This document shows positions 22,488 through 31,697 of a DNA stretch of 40,842 bases, one piece after another. The stretch is from Planctomycetota bacterium (GTDB lineage Bacteria; Planctomycetota; B15-G4; JADJEK01): positions 1 through 40,842 of the forward strand of contig JACQZJ010000150.1 of assembly GCA_016213895.1 (NCBI GenBank), in the 5' to 3' direction. A program made the position numbers and the translations under genes. Within the stretch, counting starts at the first letter, position 1. Each line of letters starts with the position of its first letter. The notes beneath the pieces are model-generated. The model did not search any database, was not told the DNA's origin, and saw only the letters and a program-made list of their open reading frames with translations.

Positions 22488-24208
22488 TGAGAGAGTCACG
22501 CCGCCGCCTGCTCTTCTTCGCCGCAGCCCTGACGCTCTGCTTCATCGCCCTCGAGCTGCGCCTCTTCCACCTGCAGGTGATCCAGAGCCCCGGCGTCGAG
22601 GAGGCGGTCGCGGGCATGCACCGCCAGGCGGAGACCGAGCTGGCCGGGCGCGGGCGCATCATGGTCGGGGACGAGTACGTGCTGGCCGAGTCGATCTCCG
22701 CGGTGGAGATCTACGCCAACTCCAGCTGGACCGAGCAGCATCGCGAGCAGATCACGCGCGAGCTGGAGGAGACCCTGGGGGTGAGCGGCGGCGAGGTGCG
22801 CGCCCTGCTGGAGCGCGGCGGCTACCGCAAGATTCTGCGCCAGCCGCTGCGAGACGCGCTCAAGGTCGACGCCCTCTGGCGCAAGAAGCGCGAGAAGAAG
22901 CTGCCCGGTCTCGAGCTGGAACGAACCTGGGTGCGCTCCTATCCCGAGGGGAGGCTCGCCGCGAACGTGGTCGGCTACGCGGACGGGGCTGGGCACGGAC
23001 ACGCCGGCGTGGAGCTCTTCTGCGACGACGTGCTCAAGGGGACTGCTGGCCGCCAGGTCCTCGAGCGGGACGCCGCGCTGCGGCCGATGTTCGACGTCGA
23101 TTGCCGCTTCGAGCCGCCCGCGCCCGGATGCGACGTGTACCTCACCCTGGACATGGTGCTGCAGTACTACGCCGAGGAGGCGCTCGACCAGCTCATGGAG
23201 GAGCACCGCCCGGAGTGGGCCACCGCGATCGTGCTCGATCCGCGCACCGGCGACGTGCTCGCCCTGGCGGTGCGCCCGACGTTCGATCCGGCGCACTACG
23301 GCAACTACGACCTGTCCGCGCACGTCAATCGCGCGGTGAGCTTCCACTACACGCCCGGCTCGACCTTCAAGCCGTTCATGATGGCCGCGGCCATCGAGCG
23401 CAACCTGGTGCAGTTCAGCGAGATCATCGACTGCACCACCTTCCAGCTCGGCCGGCGCTCGGTGCGCGACTCCCACCAGAACGGCTTGCTCACCCCGCGC
23501 GAGGTCATGATCAAGTCCTCGAACATCGGCATGGCGAAGCTCGCCCTGCGCCTGGCGCCGGACGAGGCCGTCTCGCCGGAGCGGCAGCTGGATGGATTCC
23601 GCGGCGTGCACACCACCTTGACCAACCTCGGCTTCGGCTGCCGCACCGGGGTCGGCCTGCCCGCGGAGACGAGCGGCATGCTCGCCAGCCCGGCGAACTG
23701 GTCGCGGGCCTACACCCTGGTGTCGCTGGGTTTCGGCCACGAGATCGCGGTCTCCCCGCTGCAGCTGGCCTCCGCGTACACCGTGTTCACGAACGACGGG
23801 ATGTACCGGCCGCCGCGCATCGTGGCCAGGATCGTCGCGCCGGACGGCACGGTCCAGGTGCAGGAGCGGCCGGCCGCGCGGCGCGTGTTCAGCGAGGCGA
23901 CGGCCGAGGCGGTGCGCGAGATGCTGATCGGCGTGGTGGACGAGGGCACGGGCAAGAGCGCCGCGATCCAGTGCCGCAGCGTCGCGGGCAAGACCTCCAC
24001 GGCGCAGTGGGAGGAGGATCCCAGCAAGTACACCTCCTCGTTCGTCGGCTTCGCGCCGGCGCACGAGCCGCGCCTGCTGGTCGCCATCGTCGTCGACCAG
24101 CCGCGCGGCGCCCTGCACTCCGGCGGGATGGTGGCGGCGCCGGCGGCGCGCGACATCCTGGAGCGCGGCCTCGCCTACCTGCGCGTGGAGTTGGACCGTA
24201 CGTATTGA
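22484..24208 (+). CDS. ftsI: Septal peptidoglycan transpeptidase (class B PBP)
   Basis: 574 aa. A short cytoplasmic tail, one membrane helix (about 10-28), a dimerisation/pedestal domain, and the penicillin-binding transpeptidase domain. Catalytic motifs: STFK with Ser293 (PGSTFKPFM), SSN near 345-347 (KSSNIGMAK) and KTS with K503 (AGKTSTAQ). No PASTA domains. Together with FtsW it makes septal peptidoglycan in the periplasm. ATG overlaps the ftsL stop; a second in-frame ATG follows directly. 20 nt separate it from murE. Confidence 0.93.
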   Translation: MMRESRRRLLFFAAALTLCFIALELRLFHLQVIQSPGVEEAVAGMHRQAETELAGRGRIMVGDEYVLAESISAVEIYANSSWTEQHREQITRELEETLGVSGGEVRALLERGGYRKILRQPLRDALKVDALWRKKREKKLPGLELERTWVRSYPEGRLAANVVGYADGAGHGHAGVELFCDDVLKGTAGRQVLERDAALRPMFDVDCRFEPPAPGCDVYLTLDMVLQYYAEEALDQLMEEHRPEWATAIVLDPRTGDVLALAVRPTFDPAHYGNYDLSAHVNRAVSFHYTPGSTFKPFMMAAAIERNLVQFSEIIDCTTFQLGRRSVRDSHQNGLLTPREVMIKSSNIGMAKLALRLAPDEAVSPERQLDGFRGVHTTLTNLGFGCRTGVGLPAETSGMLASPANWSRAYTLVSLGFGHEIAVSPLQLASAYTVFTNDGMYRPPRIVARIVAPDGTVQVQERPAARRVFSEATAEAVREMLIGVVDEGTGKSAAIQCRSVAGKTSTAQWEEDPSKYTSSFVGFAPAHEPRLLVAIVVDQPRGALHSGGMVAAPAARDILERGLAYLRVELDRTY

Positions 24209-24228
24209 AGGACCAGGCAGTACACCGC

Positions 24229-25737
24229 ATGGCGACTATCGGGACCAGGAGCCCGCATCCATTGAGCGACGCGCAGATCGCCAGCAACCGCCTCGATGAC
24301 CTGCTGCGGGCAGTGGCACCGCTCGCGGTCGAGGGGGATGCGGGCGCCTGCGTCAGCGCCCTGGCCACCGACTCGCGCCGGGTGCGGCCGAACGCGTTGT
24401 TCTTCGCCGTACCGGGCGTGCGCGAGGACGGGGCGCGCTACCTCGCTGAGGCGGTGCGGAACGGCGCCTGCGCCGTGGTGGTCGAGGGCGACGTCGAGGT
24501 GCCGCGCGGCGTCGCGGTGGTGCGCGTCGCCGACTGCCGCCTGGCCAAGGCGCTGATCGCCGCGCGCTTCTTCCGCTACCCGGCGCGCACGCTGCCGGTC
24601 GTGGGCATCACCGGCACGAACGGCAAGACGACGACCTCGTACATGCTGCGCGCCATCGCCGATTACGACGGCGGGCCGACCGTCCTCATCGGGACCATCG
24701 CCTACGAGGTCGGGGGCGTGGCCTCCCCGGCGCCGAACACGACGCCCGATCCCATCGACCTGCATGGCCACCTGGCGCGGGGCGTGCTTCGCGGCGCGCG
24801 GCTCGCCGTCATGGAGGTCTCGTCCCACGCGCTGGCGCAGCGGCGCGTGGCCGGCGTCGACTTCCAGGCGGCCGTGTTCACCAACCTCACGCCCGAGCAC
24901 CTCGACTACCACGGGACCTTCGAGGCCTACCGCGAGGCCAAGGCGGAGCTGTTCACGGCGCTCGCACCCAGCGCGGTGGCGGTGCTCAACGCCGACGATC
25001 CGGCCGCCGCCGAGATCGCGCGCCGCACGCGCGCGCGCGTCGTGCGCTACGGGCTGAAGGGCGCGGCGGAGGTGACCGCGAGGGTGCGCCGCGTCGACAT
25101 CGACGGCGTGTCCTTCATCCTCAGGACTCCCCAGGGCGAGGTCGACGTCAACACCTCCCTGCCCGGCAGCCACAACCTGCAAAACGCCCTGGCCGCCTGC
25201 GCGGCGGCCATCGCGCTCGGCTTCCCGCTCGAGTCGGTGCACGGCGGCTTCCAACTGCTGAAGCGCGTGCCGGGCCGCCTCGAGCCGGTCGACTGCGGGC
25301 AGGACTTCCGCGTCCTCGTCGACTACGCGCACACCGACGACGCCCTGAGCAAGGTGCTGGAGACCCTGCGCCCGCTGACCAAGGGGCGCATCATCACCGT
25401 GTTCGGCTGCGGCGGGGACCGCGATCGCTCCAAGCGCCCGCGCATGGGGCGGGTGGCGGCCGCGCTTTCGGACATGGCGATCGTCACCAGCGACAACCCG
25501 CGCAGCGAGGACCCGAACGACATCATCGCCGCCATCCTCTCCGGCATCCCGAGCGGCTGCCGCGTGGACGTCGAGCCGGACCGCCGGCGCGCGATCCGCC
25601 AGGCCCTGCTCGCCGCGCGCGGCGGCGACATCGTCCTCATCGCGGGCAAGGGCCACGAGGACTACCAGCTCGTCGGCGGCGAGCGCATCGACTTCGATGA
25701 CTGCGCCGTGGCGAAGGAGGTGTTGTGGAGCCTCTGA
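24229..25737 (+). CDS. murE: UDP-MurNAc-L-Ala-D-Glu:meso-diaminopimelate ligase
   Basis: 502 aa, normal length. P-loop GITGTNGKTTTSYML (about 127-141), Mur-ligase HxxD-type centre, and the signature SDNPRSEDP near residue 420. The DNPR motif marks meso-diaminopimelate rather than lysine specificity, pointing to Gram-negative type peptidoglycan. ATG 24229 is used; a TTG at 24205 is an alternative. The 3' end overlaps murF by 13 nt. Confidence 0.94.
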   Translation: MATIGTRSPHPLSDAQIASNRLDDLLRAVAPLAVEGDAGACVSALATDSRRVRPNALFFAVPGVREDGARYLAEAVRNGACAVVVEGDVEVPRGVAVVRVADCRLAKALIAARFFRYPARTLPVVGITGTNGKTTTSYMLRAIADYDGGPTVLIGTIAYEVGGVASPAPNTTPDPIDLHGHLARGVLRGARLAVMEVSSHALAQRRVAGVDFQAAVFTNLTPEHLDYHGTFEAYREAKAELFTALAPSAVAVLNADDPAAAEIARRTRARVVRYGLKGAAEVTARVRRVDIDGVSFILRTPQGEVDVNTSLPGSHNLQNALAACAAAIALGFPLESVHGGFQLLKRVPGRLEPVDCGQDFRVLVDYAHTDDALSKVLETLRPLTKGRIITVFGCGGDRDRSKRPRMGRVAAALSDMAIVTSDNPRSEDPNDIIAAILSGIPSGCRVDVEPDRRRAIRQALLAARGGDIVLIAGKGHEDYQLVGGERIDFDDCAVAKEVLWSL

Positions 25738-27122
25738 CGGCCAGCGTCCTGCTCGCGGCGACGCGCGGAGCGGCGCTCGGCACGCTGCCGGATCACATCG
25801 TCGGCGTCTCCACCGACAGCCGCTCGGTGCGCGCCGGCGAGCTCTTCGTGGCGCTGCGCGGCGAGAAGTTCGACGCCCACTGCTTCCTCGAGCAGGCGGC
25901 GCGGAACGGCGCGGCCGCGGCGGTCGTGGATCAGCCCGCGGCGGGCGAGGCGCCCCTCCCCCTGCTCCAGGTGAAGGACACGAGCCGCGCCCTGCTGGAC
26001 CTGGCCGCCTGCCAGCGCCGCCGGCTGCGGGCGAAGGTCGTGGCGATCACCGGCTCGAACGGCAAGACGACCACGAAGGACTTGACCGCGCACGCGCTCG
26101 CCGCCCGTTTCCAGGTGGTCTCTTCGCCGCGCTCGTTCAACAACTTCGTGGGCGTGCCGCTCACCCTGTTCCTGGCCGAGCCCGAGACCGAGGCCGTGGT
26201 CCTGGAGATCGGGACGAACGCGCCGGGGGAGATCAAGACCCTGGCGGAGGTCGCGCGCCCCGACGTCGCGGTCATCACCAACGTGACCGCGGCGCACCTC
26301 GCGGGGCTTTGCAGCCTCGAGGGGGTGGTGCGCGAGAAGGGGGCGCTGCTCGAGCACGTCAGCCCGGACGGCGTGGCCATCCTCAACGCCGACGACGAGA
26401 GCTTCGCGGCGCTGCGCGAGCGCGCGCGCTGCCGCGTGGTGACGACCGGCGTGCTGCGCCGCGCCGACTACACGGCGACGATGCCGGCCTGCGACCTCGA
26501 GCGCATCGCTTTCCACCTGAACGGCCGCGAGCGGGTCAGGGTCCCGCTGCTCGGCTGCCACAACCTCTACAACGCCCTGTCCGCCCTCGCCGTCGCCGCG
26601 GAGCTGGAGATCCCGATCGAGCAGGCCGCGCAGAGCCTGCTCACCTTCGAGGGCCCGCCGATGCGTCTGAAGAAGCACCGGGTGGGCGAGCGCCTGGTGA
26701 TCGACGACGCCTACAACGCCAACCCCGGCTCGATGAAGGCGGCCATCAAGACCTTCGCCGCCCTCGACCTGAAGGGCCGCAAGGTGCTGGTTCTCGGCGA
26801 CATGCTGGAGCTGGGCGCGGAGACGGAGCGCCTGCACCGCGAGGTCGGCGCGAGCCTCTCTTGCGGCAGCTTCGACCTGGTGGCGGCGGTCGGCGCGCAG
26901 GCGGCGCACCTCGTCGCCGGCGCGCTCGAACACGGCCTGACGCCCGCGCAGCTCCTGCAATACGAGGACGCGGAGCAGTGCGCCCGCGACCTGCTCCCGC
27001 GGCTCTGCCCTGACGACGCGGTGCTGGTGAAGGGCTCGCGCGCCATGGGGCTGGAGCGCGTCGTGGCCGCCCTGGTCGGCGCCGCGCGCGGCGCCGGCGG
27101 AGGGATGACGAACAATGCGTAA
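25725..27122 (+). CDS. murF: UDP-MurNAc-tripeptide:D-Ala-D-Ala ligase
   Basis: 465 aa starting with GTG, with GAAGGAGG upstream inside murE. P-loop AITGSNGKTTTKDL (about 107-120), EIGTNAPGEI, and YNANPGSMKAAI of the C-terminal ligase domain. Adds D-Ala-D-Ala to the UDP-muramoyl tripeptide. The stop is TAA; after it comes the only sizeable gap in the cell-wall cluster. Confidence 0.94.
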   Translation: MEPLTASVLLAATRGAALGTLPDHIVGVSTDSRSVRAGELFVALRGEKFDAHCFLEQAARNGAAAAVVDQPAAGEAPLPLLQVKDTSRALLDLAACQRRRLRAKVVAITGSNGKTTTKDLTAHALAARFQVVSSPRSFNNFVGVPLTLFLAEPETEAVVLEIGTNAPGEIKTLAEVARPDVAVITNVTAAHLAGLCSLEGVVREKGALLEHVSPDGVAILNADDESFAALRERARCRVVTTGVLRRADYTATMPACDLERIAFHLNGRERVRVPLLGCHNLYNALSALAVAAELEIPIEQAAQSLLTFEGPPMRLKKHRVGERLVIDDAYNANPGSMKAAIKTFAALDLKGRKVLVLGDMLELGAETERLHREVGASLSCGSFDLVAAVGAQAAHLVAGALEHGLTPAQLLQYEDAEQCARDLLPRLCPDDAVLVKGSRAMGLERVVAALVGAARGAGGGMTNNA

Positions 27123-27166
27123 CGACCCGTCGAGCAGCGCGCCGCGGCGGGCGAACGGACGATTAC

Positions 27167-27185
27167 GCCGGCCGAGTCGGCCGGC
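27167..27185. repeat. 19-bp perfect inverted repeat in the murF-mraY gap
   Basis: GCCGGCCGA and TCGGCCGGC flank a single central G (27176). As RNA it can form seven GC pairs with a 5-nt loop. It lies 45 nt after the murF stop, just upstream of the larger structured element. Confidence 0.5.
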
Positions 27186-27198
27186 AACCGGATGCCTC

Positions 27199-27344
27199 GA
27201 TCCGAGGGTCCGCGGAGTGGGTGATGGTCACGGGACGTAAAACCAGCGGATGTTGACGCCCGGACGTTCCGGGCGCCAGAGGGAAACGAAACCGGTATCG
27301 GCCGTCTCGTTGCCTCCGCACGCCCACCCGCGGACCTTCGGGTC
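27199..27344 (+). other. Candidate structured RNA (or MITE) between murF and mraY
   Basis: Bases 27199-27223 pair with 27321-27344: 24 base pairs with one bulged A (27216), of which three are G-U if read as plus-strand RNA (27201/27342, 27206/27337, 27222/27322). Inside are a perfect 8-bp hairpin, 27257-27275 with loop CGT, and a weaker hairpin, 27285-27311. The 3' side of the long stem can instead form GGACC-TTCG-GGTCC at 27332-27345, so two exclusive folds exist. The rest of the 276-bp gap holds no gene I trust. Read as DNA it could equally be a small transposon remnant with 24-bp imperfect ends. Confidence 0.5.
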
Positions 27345-27350
27345 CCTTTC
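27332..27350 (+). terminator. UUCG-tetraloop hairpin, attenuator-like
   Basis: GGACC (27332-27336), loop TTCG, GGTCC (27341-27345), then CTTTC. A five-pair stem with the very stable UUCG loop, but the following T run is short, so termination would be weak. It competes with the long stem 27199-27223/27321-27344. Confidence 0.3.
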
Positions 27351-27398
27351 CATGCCGCCGGCTGGCGCAGGCCGGGGCGATTGACTTAGGTCGGGCAA

Positions 27399-28511
27399 GT
27401 GATTCTCGAGCTTCTCAGCCTTCTCGAGGGAACCGCCCTCGAGAACCTCTTCGGCTACCTGACGTTCCGCGCGGCGCTCGCGGCGGTCTGCGCGTTCCTC
27501 GTGGCCGTGCTGTGCGGCGCGCCCGTCATCGCATACCTGCGGCGGCGCAAGATCGGCGAGGACGTGCAGAAGACCGACTCGGCGCGGCTCGCCGAGCTGC
27601 ACGAGGCCAAGGCCGGGACGCCCACCATGGGCGGCGTCCTGATCCTCCTGGCCGTGCTCTCCGCCGTGCTGCTCTTCGGCCGCCTGCGCAATCCCTACGT
27701 GGTGCTGGCCCTGCTCGGCACGATCGGCTTCGGCTTCGTCGGCGCCATCGACGACTGGATCAAGCTCAGCCACAAGAACCGGCCCGGCCTGCGAGCGGGC
27801 ACCAAGCTGATCCTGCAGCTGGCCGTGGCGCTCGCCCTGGCGCTCGCCATCGTCATGCTGGCCGAGCGCGGCGGCGCCGAGAACCCGTACCAGCTGCGCC
27901 TGCCCTTTGCCAAGGACTGCTTCATCGATCTCTCGCTCCTCGGCGGGACGATCTACCTGCTCTTCGCCGTCCTGGTGATGATCGCCACGAGCAACGCGGT
28001 CAACCTGACGGACGGGCTGGACGGCCTGGCGACCGGCTGCTCCCTGATCGCCTCCGCGACCTTCGCGGTCATCATCTACGTCGTCGCGCGCAAGGACTTC
28101 ACCGACTACCTGCTGATTCCCCAGGTGCCGGGAGCGGGCGAGCTGACCATCGTGTGCACGGCCCTGGCGGGGGCGTGCCTGGGCTTCCTCTGGTTCAACG
28201 CCTACCCCGCCCAGGTCTTCATGGGCGACACCGGCTCGCTGCCCATCGGCGGCCTGATCGGATTCATGGCCGTGGTCGCCCGCCAGGAGCTCGTGCTGCC
28301 CATCATCTGCGGCGTCTTCGTCCTGGAGGCGCTGTCGGTGGTCCTGCAGGTGGGTTCCTTCAAGCTGCGCGGCAAGCGCATCTTCCGCATCGCGCCGGTG
28401 CACCACCACTTCCAGTTCGCCGGCTGGCACGAGGTGAAGGTGGTCGTGCGTTTCTGGATCATCGCCGTGATCTTCGCGATCCTCGGACTGGCCACGTTGA
28501 AGGTGAGGTGA
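27399..28511 (+). CDS. mraY: Phospho-MurNAc-pentapeptide transferase
   Basis: 370 aa, about ten membrane helices. Transfers phospho-MurNAc-pentapeptide to undecaprenyl phosphate (lipid I). Visible motifs: GTPTMGG, the Asp pair in GAIDDWIKL, NLTDGLDGLATG, FMGDTGSLPIGG and the cytoplasmic PVHHHFQ loop. It starts with GTG at 27399; the only ribosome-site-like bases are TTAGG 8 nt upstream. It follows the structured gap, so it may have its own control. murD, which often follows, is absent: ftsW begins 3 nt after the stop. Confidence 0.94.
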   Translation: MILELLSLLEGTALENLFGYLTFRAALAAVCAFLVAVLCGAPVIAYLRRRKIGEDVQKTDSARLAELHEAKAGTPTMGGVLILLAVLSAVLLFGRLRNPYVVLALLGTIGFGFVGAIDDWIKLSHKNRPGLRAGTKLILQLAVALALALAIVMLAERGGAENPYQLRLPFAKDCFIDLSLLGGTIYLLFAVLVMIATSNAVNLTDGLDGLATGCSLIASATFAVIIYVVARKDFTDYLLIPQVPGAGELTIVCTALAGACLGFLWFNAYPAQVFMGDTGSLPIGGLIGFMAVVARQELVLPIICGVFVLEALSVVLQVGSFKLRGKRIFRIAPVHHHFQFAGWHEVKVVVRFWIIAVIFAILGLATLKVR

Positions 28512-28514
28512 GGG

Positions 28515-29747
28515 ATGACAGAGACCGCCTGCGGCCCGGAGCGGAATCCGAGCGCTCGCGCGAGCGCCAGCGCCGCGCGCGTGGTCCTCGACGCGCGCGC
28601 GCACTGGCTGCTGCTCATCGTCGCCGTGCTCCTCGGCCTCGGCCTGATCATGGTCTACTCCACGCGCGCGCCGCAGGTGGCGCGTGTGCACGGGCTGGGC
28701 GCCTCCTGGGACCCCCTGGTCGAGCAGGGCGTGAAGATCCTGATCGGCCTGGCTTTCCTCGCGGCGGGTATCCTGGTGAGGCCCTCCTGGCTGCTGCAGT
28801 GGCACAAACCGCTCATGGTCGCCGCCGTCGTGCTGCTCCTGCTGGTGTGCGTTCCCGGGATCGGCGCCAAGATCAACGGCGCGCGCCGCTGGCTGGTGTT
28901 CGGACCGCTGGTCTTCCAGCCGGTCGAGTTCGCCCGGATCGCGCTCATCGTCTTCATCGCCGCGCGCGTGAGCAAGGTGGGGCCGCGCATCCGCGAGTTC
29001 CAGGTCGGCCTCCTGCCCGTGGCCGCCGTGCTGGCCACCCTCATGGTCCTGCTCCTGCTGCAGCCCGACTTCGGATCGACCGTGTTCGTGCTCGGGCTCG
29101 GCACGCTGCTCCTCATCCTGGGAGGCGCGCGCGTCCGCCACTTCCTGATCATGGCGGCGGTCGGCCTGCCGGTCTGCCTGGCCTACGCGGTGACCTCCCT
29201 GTCCCACGTCCAGGACCGCTTCCGGCAGTTCATCGACCCTGCGCTGGGCGAACAGGCCAAGCAGAGCCTGCTGGCGCTCGGCTCCGGGGGGCTGACGGGC
29301 GCCGATTTCGGCGCCGGCATGGCGAAGCTCGGCTACCTGCCGATGATCTCGAGCGACTTCATCCTGGCGGGAATCGGCGAGGAGCTGGGCTTCGTCGGCA
29401 CCTCGCTCGTCGTCCTGTTGTTCCTGCTGTTCACGGTGCTGGCCACCAGCATCGTCGTCATGCAGCGCTGCCCCGGCCACTTCTTGATCGGCGCCGGAGT
29501 GACCCTCTCGATCGCCCTGCAGGCGGTCATCAACGTGGCCGTGGTGACCGCGGCGGTGCCGACCAAGGGGATCGCGCTCCCGTTCGTCTCGTCCGGCGGC
29601 TCGTCTCTCGTGTCCTCGCTGTTCGGCGTCGGCCTGCTCATCGGCATGGCGCGCGGGGAGGGCGGGTGGGAGGCCGGCGGGTGGGCGCGCCTGCGGGCGC
29701 TGCTCGCCGACGACGGCGAGCTGGCGCAGGAAGGCTCCCATGGGTGA
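28515..29747 (+). CDS. ftsW: Peptidoglycan glycosyltransferase FtsW (SEDS family)
   Basis: 410 aa with about ten membrane helices after a 28-residue cytoplasmic N-terminus. Polymerises lipid II together with FtsI. Recognisable: GLIMVYSTRAPQ, GARRWLVFGPLVFQPVEFA, LLQPDFGSTVFV, FILAGIGEELGF and PTKGIALPFVSSGGSS. RodA is the alternative in this family; the dcw position favours FtsW. ATG 28515 has GTGAGG upstream. The end overlaps the LysM gene by 8 nt. Confidence 0.92.
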   Translation: MTETACGPERNPSARASASAARVVLDARAHWLLLIVAVLLGLGLIMVYSTRAPQVARVHGLGASWDPLVEQGVKILIGLAFLAAGILVRPSWLLQWHKPLMVAAVVLLLLVCVPGIGAKINGARRWLVFGPLVFQPVEFARIALIVFIAARVSKVGPRIREFQVGLLPVAAVLATLMVLLLLQPDFGSTVFVLGLGTLLLILGGARVRHFLIMAAVGLPVCLAYAVTSLSHVQDRFRQFIDPALGEQAKQSLLALGSGGLTGADFGAGMAKLGYLPMISSDFILAGIGEELGFVGTSLVVLLFLLFTVLATSIVVMQRCPGHFLIGAGVTLSIALQAVINVAVVTAAVPTKGIALPFVSSGGSSLVSSLFGVGLLIGMARGEGGWEAGGWARLRALLADDGELAQEGSHG

Positions 29748-30444
29748 GCTGGAGAAATACGGTCTGCTGTCCCTGGCGAGCATCCTCGTGCTCTTCCTGG
29801 TGCTGACCTTCGTGCGGCGCGACCTGCCGGCGGGGGCGATCCGCTACGCCGCGCTCGCGGACGAGCCGGACGTCCTGGTCGTGGAAGGCGCGAGCGCGGG
29901 AACTCAGGTGCGCGCCGGCGAGCCGGCCGCCGCGCCGCCCGCGGAGCCCGAGCACGAGGTCGCGACCGCGCAGCCGGAGGGCGCGAGCGACGCGGCGGCA
30001 GGGGCCAAAGTCTACGTCGTGCGGCGCGGCGACACACTGTCCGGCATCGCGCAGCAGCACCTGGGCAGCGCCAGGCGTTGGCCCGAGCTCCTGGCCTTGA
30101 ACGGGCCGCTCGACCCGAAGAAGCTCAGGATCGGCCAGCAGATCCTGCTGCCGCCGGCGGATCAAGGCCGGACGCGGCGCGCCGCGGCGCCGCAGGCGGA
30201 GGAGGAGGACGCAGCGCCGCGGCCGGCGGAGCCGCCGCGGCGCGAGACGAAGAAGGCGAAGAAGCCGGAGCGGCCGCGCCCGAGCGCCAGCTCCCACAGG
30301 ATCGAGCCGGGCGACACGCTCTCGGCGATCGCGCTCAAGTACTATGGGGACGCCATGCAGTGGAAGCGCATCCATGAGGAAAACCGGGACCGCATCCGAG
30401 ACGCCCGACACCTGGAGCCGGGCACGGTCCTGCGCCTGCCTTGA
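29740..30444 (+). CDS. Membrane-anchored double-LysM protein
   Basis: 234 aa. One N-terminal membrane helix (about 8-25), a Pro/Ala/Glu-rich spacer, LysM 1 (about 91-137, with VVRRGDTLSGIAQQHLG), a second charged Pro/Lys/Glu-rich spacer, and LysM 2 (about 186-233, with IEPGDTLSAIALKYYGD). LysM binds GlcNAc-containing glycans such as peptidoglycan. No enzymatic domain is visible. It overlaps ftsW by 8 nt and lies 37 nt before murG, so it is embedded in the division operon; a scaffold linking the divisome to the wall is a reasonable inference. Confidence 0.88.
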   Translation: MGELEKYGLLSLASILVLFLVLTFVRRDLPAGAIRYAALADEPDVLVVEGASAGTQVRAGEPAAAPPAEPEHEVATAQPEGASDAAAGAKVYVVRRGDTLSGIAQQHLGSARRWPELLALNGPLDPKKLRIGQQILLPPADQGRTRRAAAPQAEEEDAAPRPAEPPRRETKKAKKPERPRPSASSHRIEPGDTLSAIALKYYGDAMQWKRIHEENRDRIRDARHLEPGTVLRLP

Positions 30445-30481
30445 GCGGCCGGCTGCCCCCGCTGCGCGCTCGGGAGAGAGC

Positions 30482-31672
30482 TTGAGGATCCTCCTTGCCG
30501 CCGGCGGCACGGGCGGCCACCTGCGCCCGGCCCTGGCCGTGGCCGACGCGCTCCGCCGCCTCGAGCCCGCGGCCGAGCTGCGCTTCCTCACCACGGGGCG
30601 GCCGGTAGTGGAGAAGTTCTTCGCCGGCTCCTCCCTCGCGCGCGAGGCGCTCTTCCCCGAGCGGCAGGGCGCGCCGCGCCGCCTCGACGTGGCCGCCTGG
30701 TGGGATGCTTACCGGCGCACGCGGCGCCTGCTCCGCTCCTTCGCGCCGGACGTCGTGGCCGGCTTCGGCGGCTACCCCACGGCCATCGCCGGCTGTGCCG
30801 CGCTCTCCGGCTTCCTCGGGCCGGTCTCGGCCGCCTGCCGCATCCTCCTCGGCCGGCCGGGCCGCGCGCTCGGCGCGGCGGACGCAGGGCGGAGGTCGCG
30901 GCGGCCGCGGCTCGTCCTCCTGGAGCAGAACGCGCGGCCGGGCCGCGCCGTGCGCCTGCTCGCGCGCTCCGCCTCCCTGGTGCTGCTGGCGCTGCCCGGA
31001 GCCGAGACGCGCCTGCCGCGCAAGAGCGCGATGCTCTTCACCGGCAATCCCTTGCCCTGCGAGTTCGACGAGCCCCGGGACATCGCGGTCGATCCGCGCG
31101 AGTTCCTGCTCGAGCCCGGCAGGCCCACGCTGCTGGTGCTCGGCGGCAGCCAAGGGGCGCGCGGCGTGAACCGCATGGCGCTGGAGGCGCGTCCCCTGCT
31201 GGCGAGGAGCCACCCCGAGCTGCAGATCCTCCTGATCAGCGGCGACACGGACTACTGGGAGGTGAACGACCGGCTGCGCGGCGAACCCCTGCCGAGGACC
31301 GTGGCCGTGCCCTTCGAGACGCGCATGCGCCAGGCCTACCAGGTCGCCGACGTCGTGGTGGCGCGCGGCGGGGGCACCACCCTGGCCGAGCTGGCGGTCG
31401 TCGGCCGGCCGATGGTGCTCGTGCCCTACCCGCACCACCGCGACCGCCACCAGTTCGCGAACGCGGCCGCTTTCGAGCGGGCCGGCGCCGCGCGCGTGGT
31501 GCCCGAGGGACCGGGCGCGGCCGCGCGGCTGGCCGAGGCGGTGGCCGGCTGGCTGGACGACGCCGCGGCGCGGCGCCGCGCCGGCGAGCGCGCGCTCACG
31601 CTCTGGCGGCCGGGCGCGGCGACGCGCTGCGCCGAGCTGATCCTCGAAACGGCGCGGGCGCGCGCCCCGTGA
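30482..31672 (+). CDS. murG: UDP-GlcNAc:lipid I GlcNAc transferase
   Basis: 396 aa from a TTG start with GGGAGAGAG just upstream; the protein then begins LRILLAAGGTGGHLRPALA, the expected MurG start. It also has GFGGYPT, LVLGGSQGARGVNRM and ARGGGTTLAELAVVGRPMVLVPYPHHRDRHQ-like motifs of the GT28 family. It makes lipid II at the cytoplasmic membrane face. Longer than usual (about 360) mainly because of roughly 30 extra residues, rich in Gly/Arg/Ala, between the GGYPT helix and VLLEQN (about residues 115-142). Confidence 0.92.
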   Translation: MRILLAAGGTGGHLRPALAVADALRRLEPAAELRFLTTGRPVVEKFFAGSSLAREALFPERQGAPRRLDVAAWWDAYRRTRRLLRSFAPDVVAGFGGYPTAIAGCAALSGFLGPVSAACRILLGRPGRALGAADAGRRSRRPRLVLLEQNARPGRAVRLLARSASLVLLALPGAETRLPRKSAMLFTGNPLPCEFDEPRDIAVDPREFLLEPGRPTLLVLGGSQGARGVNRMALEARPLLARSHPELQILLISGDTDYWEVNDRLRGEPLPRTVAVPFETRMRQAYQVADVVVARGGGTTLAELAVVGRPMVLVPYPHHRDRHQFANAAAFERAGAARVVPEGPGAAARLAEAVAGWLDDAAARRRAGERALTLWRPGAATRCAELILETARARAP

Positions 31673-31697
31673 GGCGCCGACCGAGGTCGAGGGCGCG

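Noticed and set aside
27115-27240. 41-codon frame starting inside the murF end and stopping inside the structured element
   Set aside because: Composition (Arg/Pro/Gly/Ser) is that of random GC-rich sequence and there is no ribosome site; a leader peptide cannot be excluded but is unsupported.
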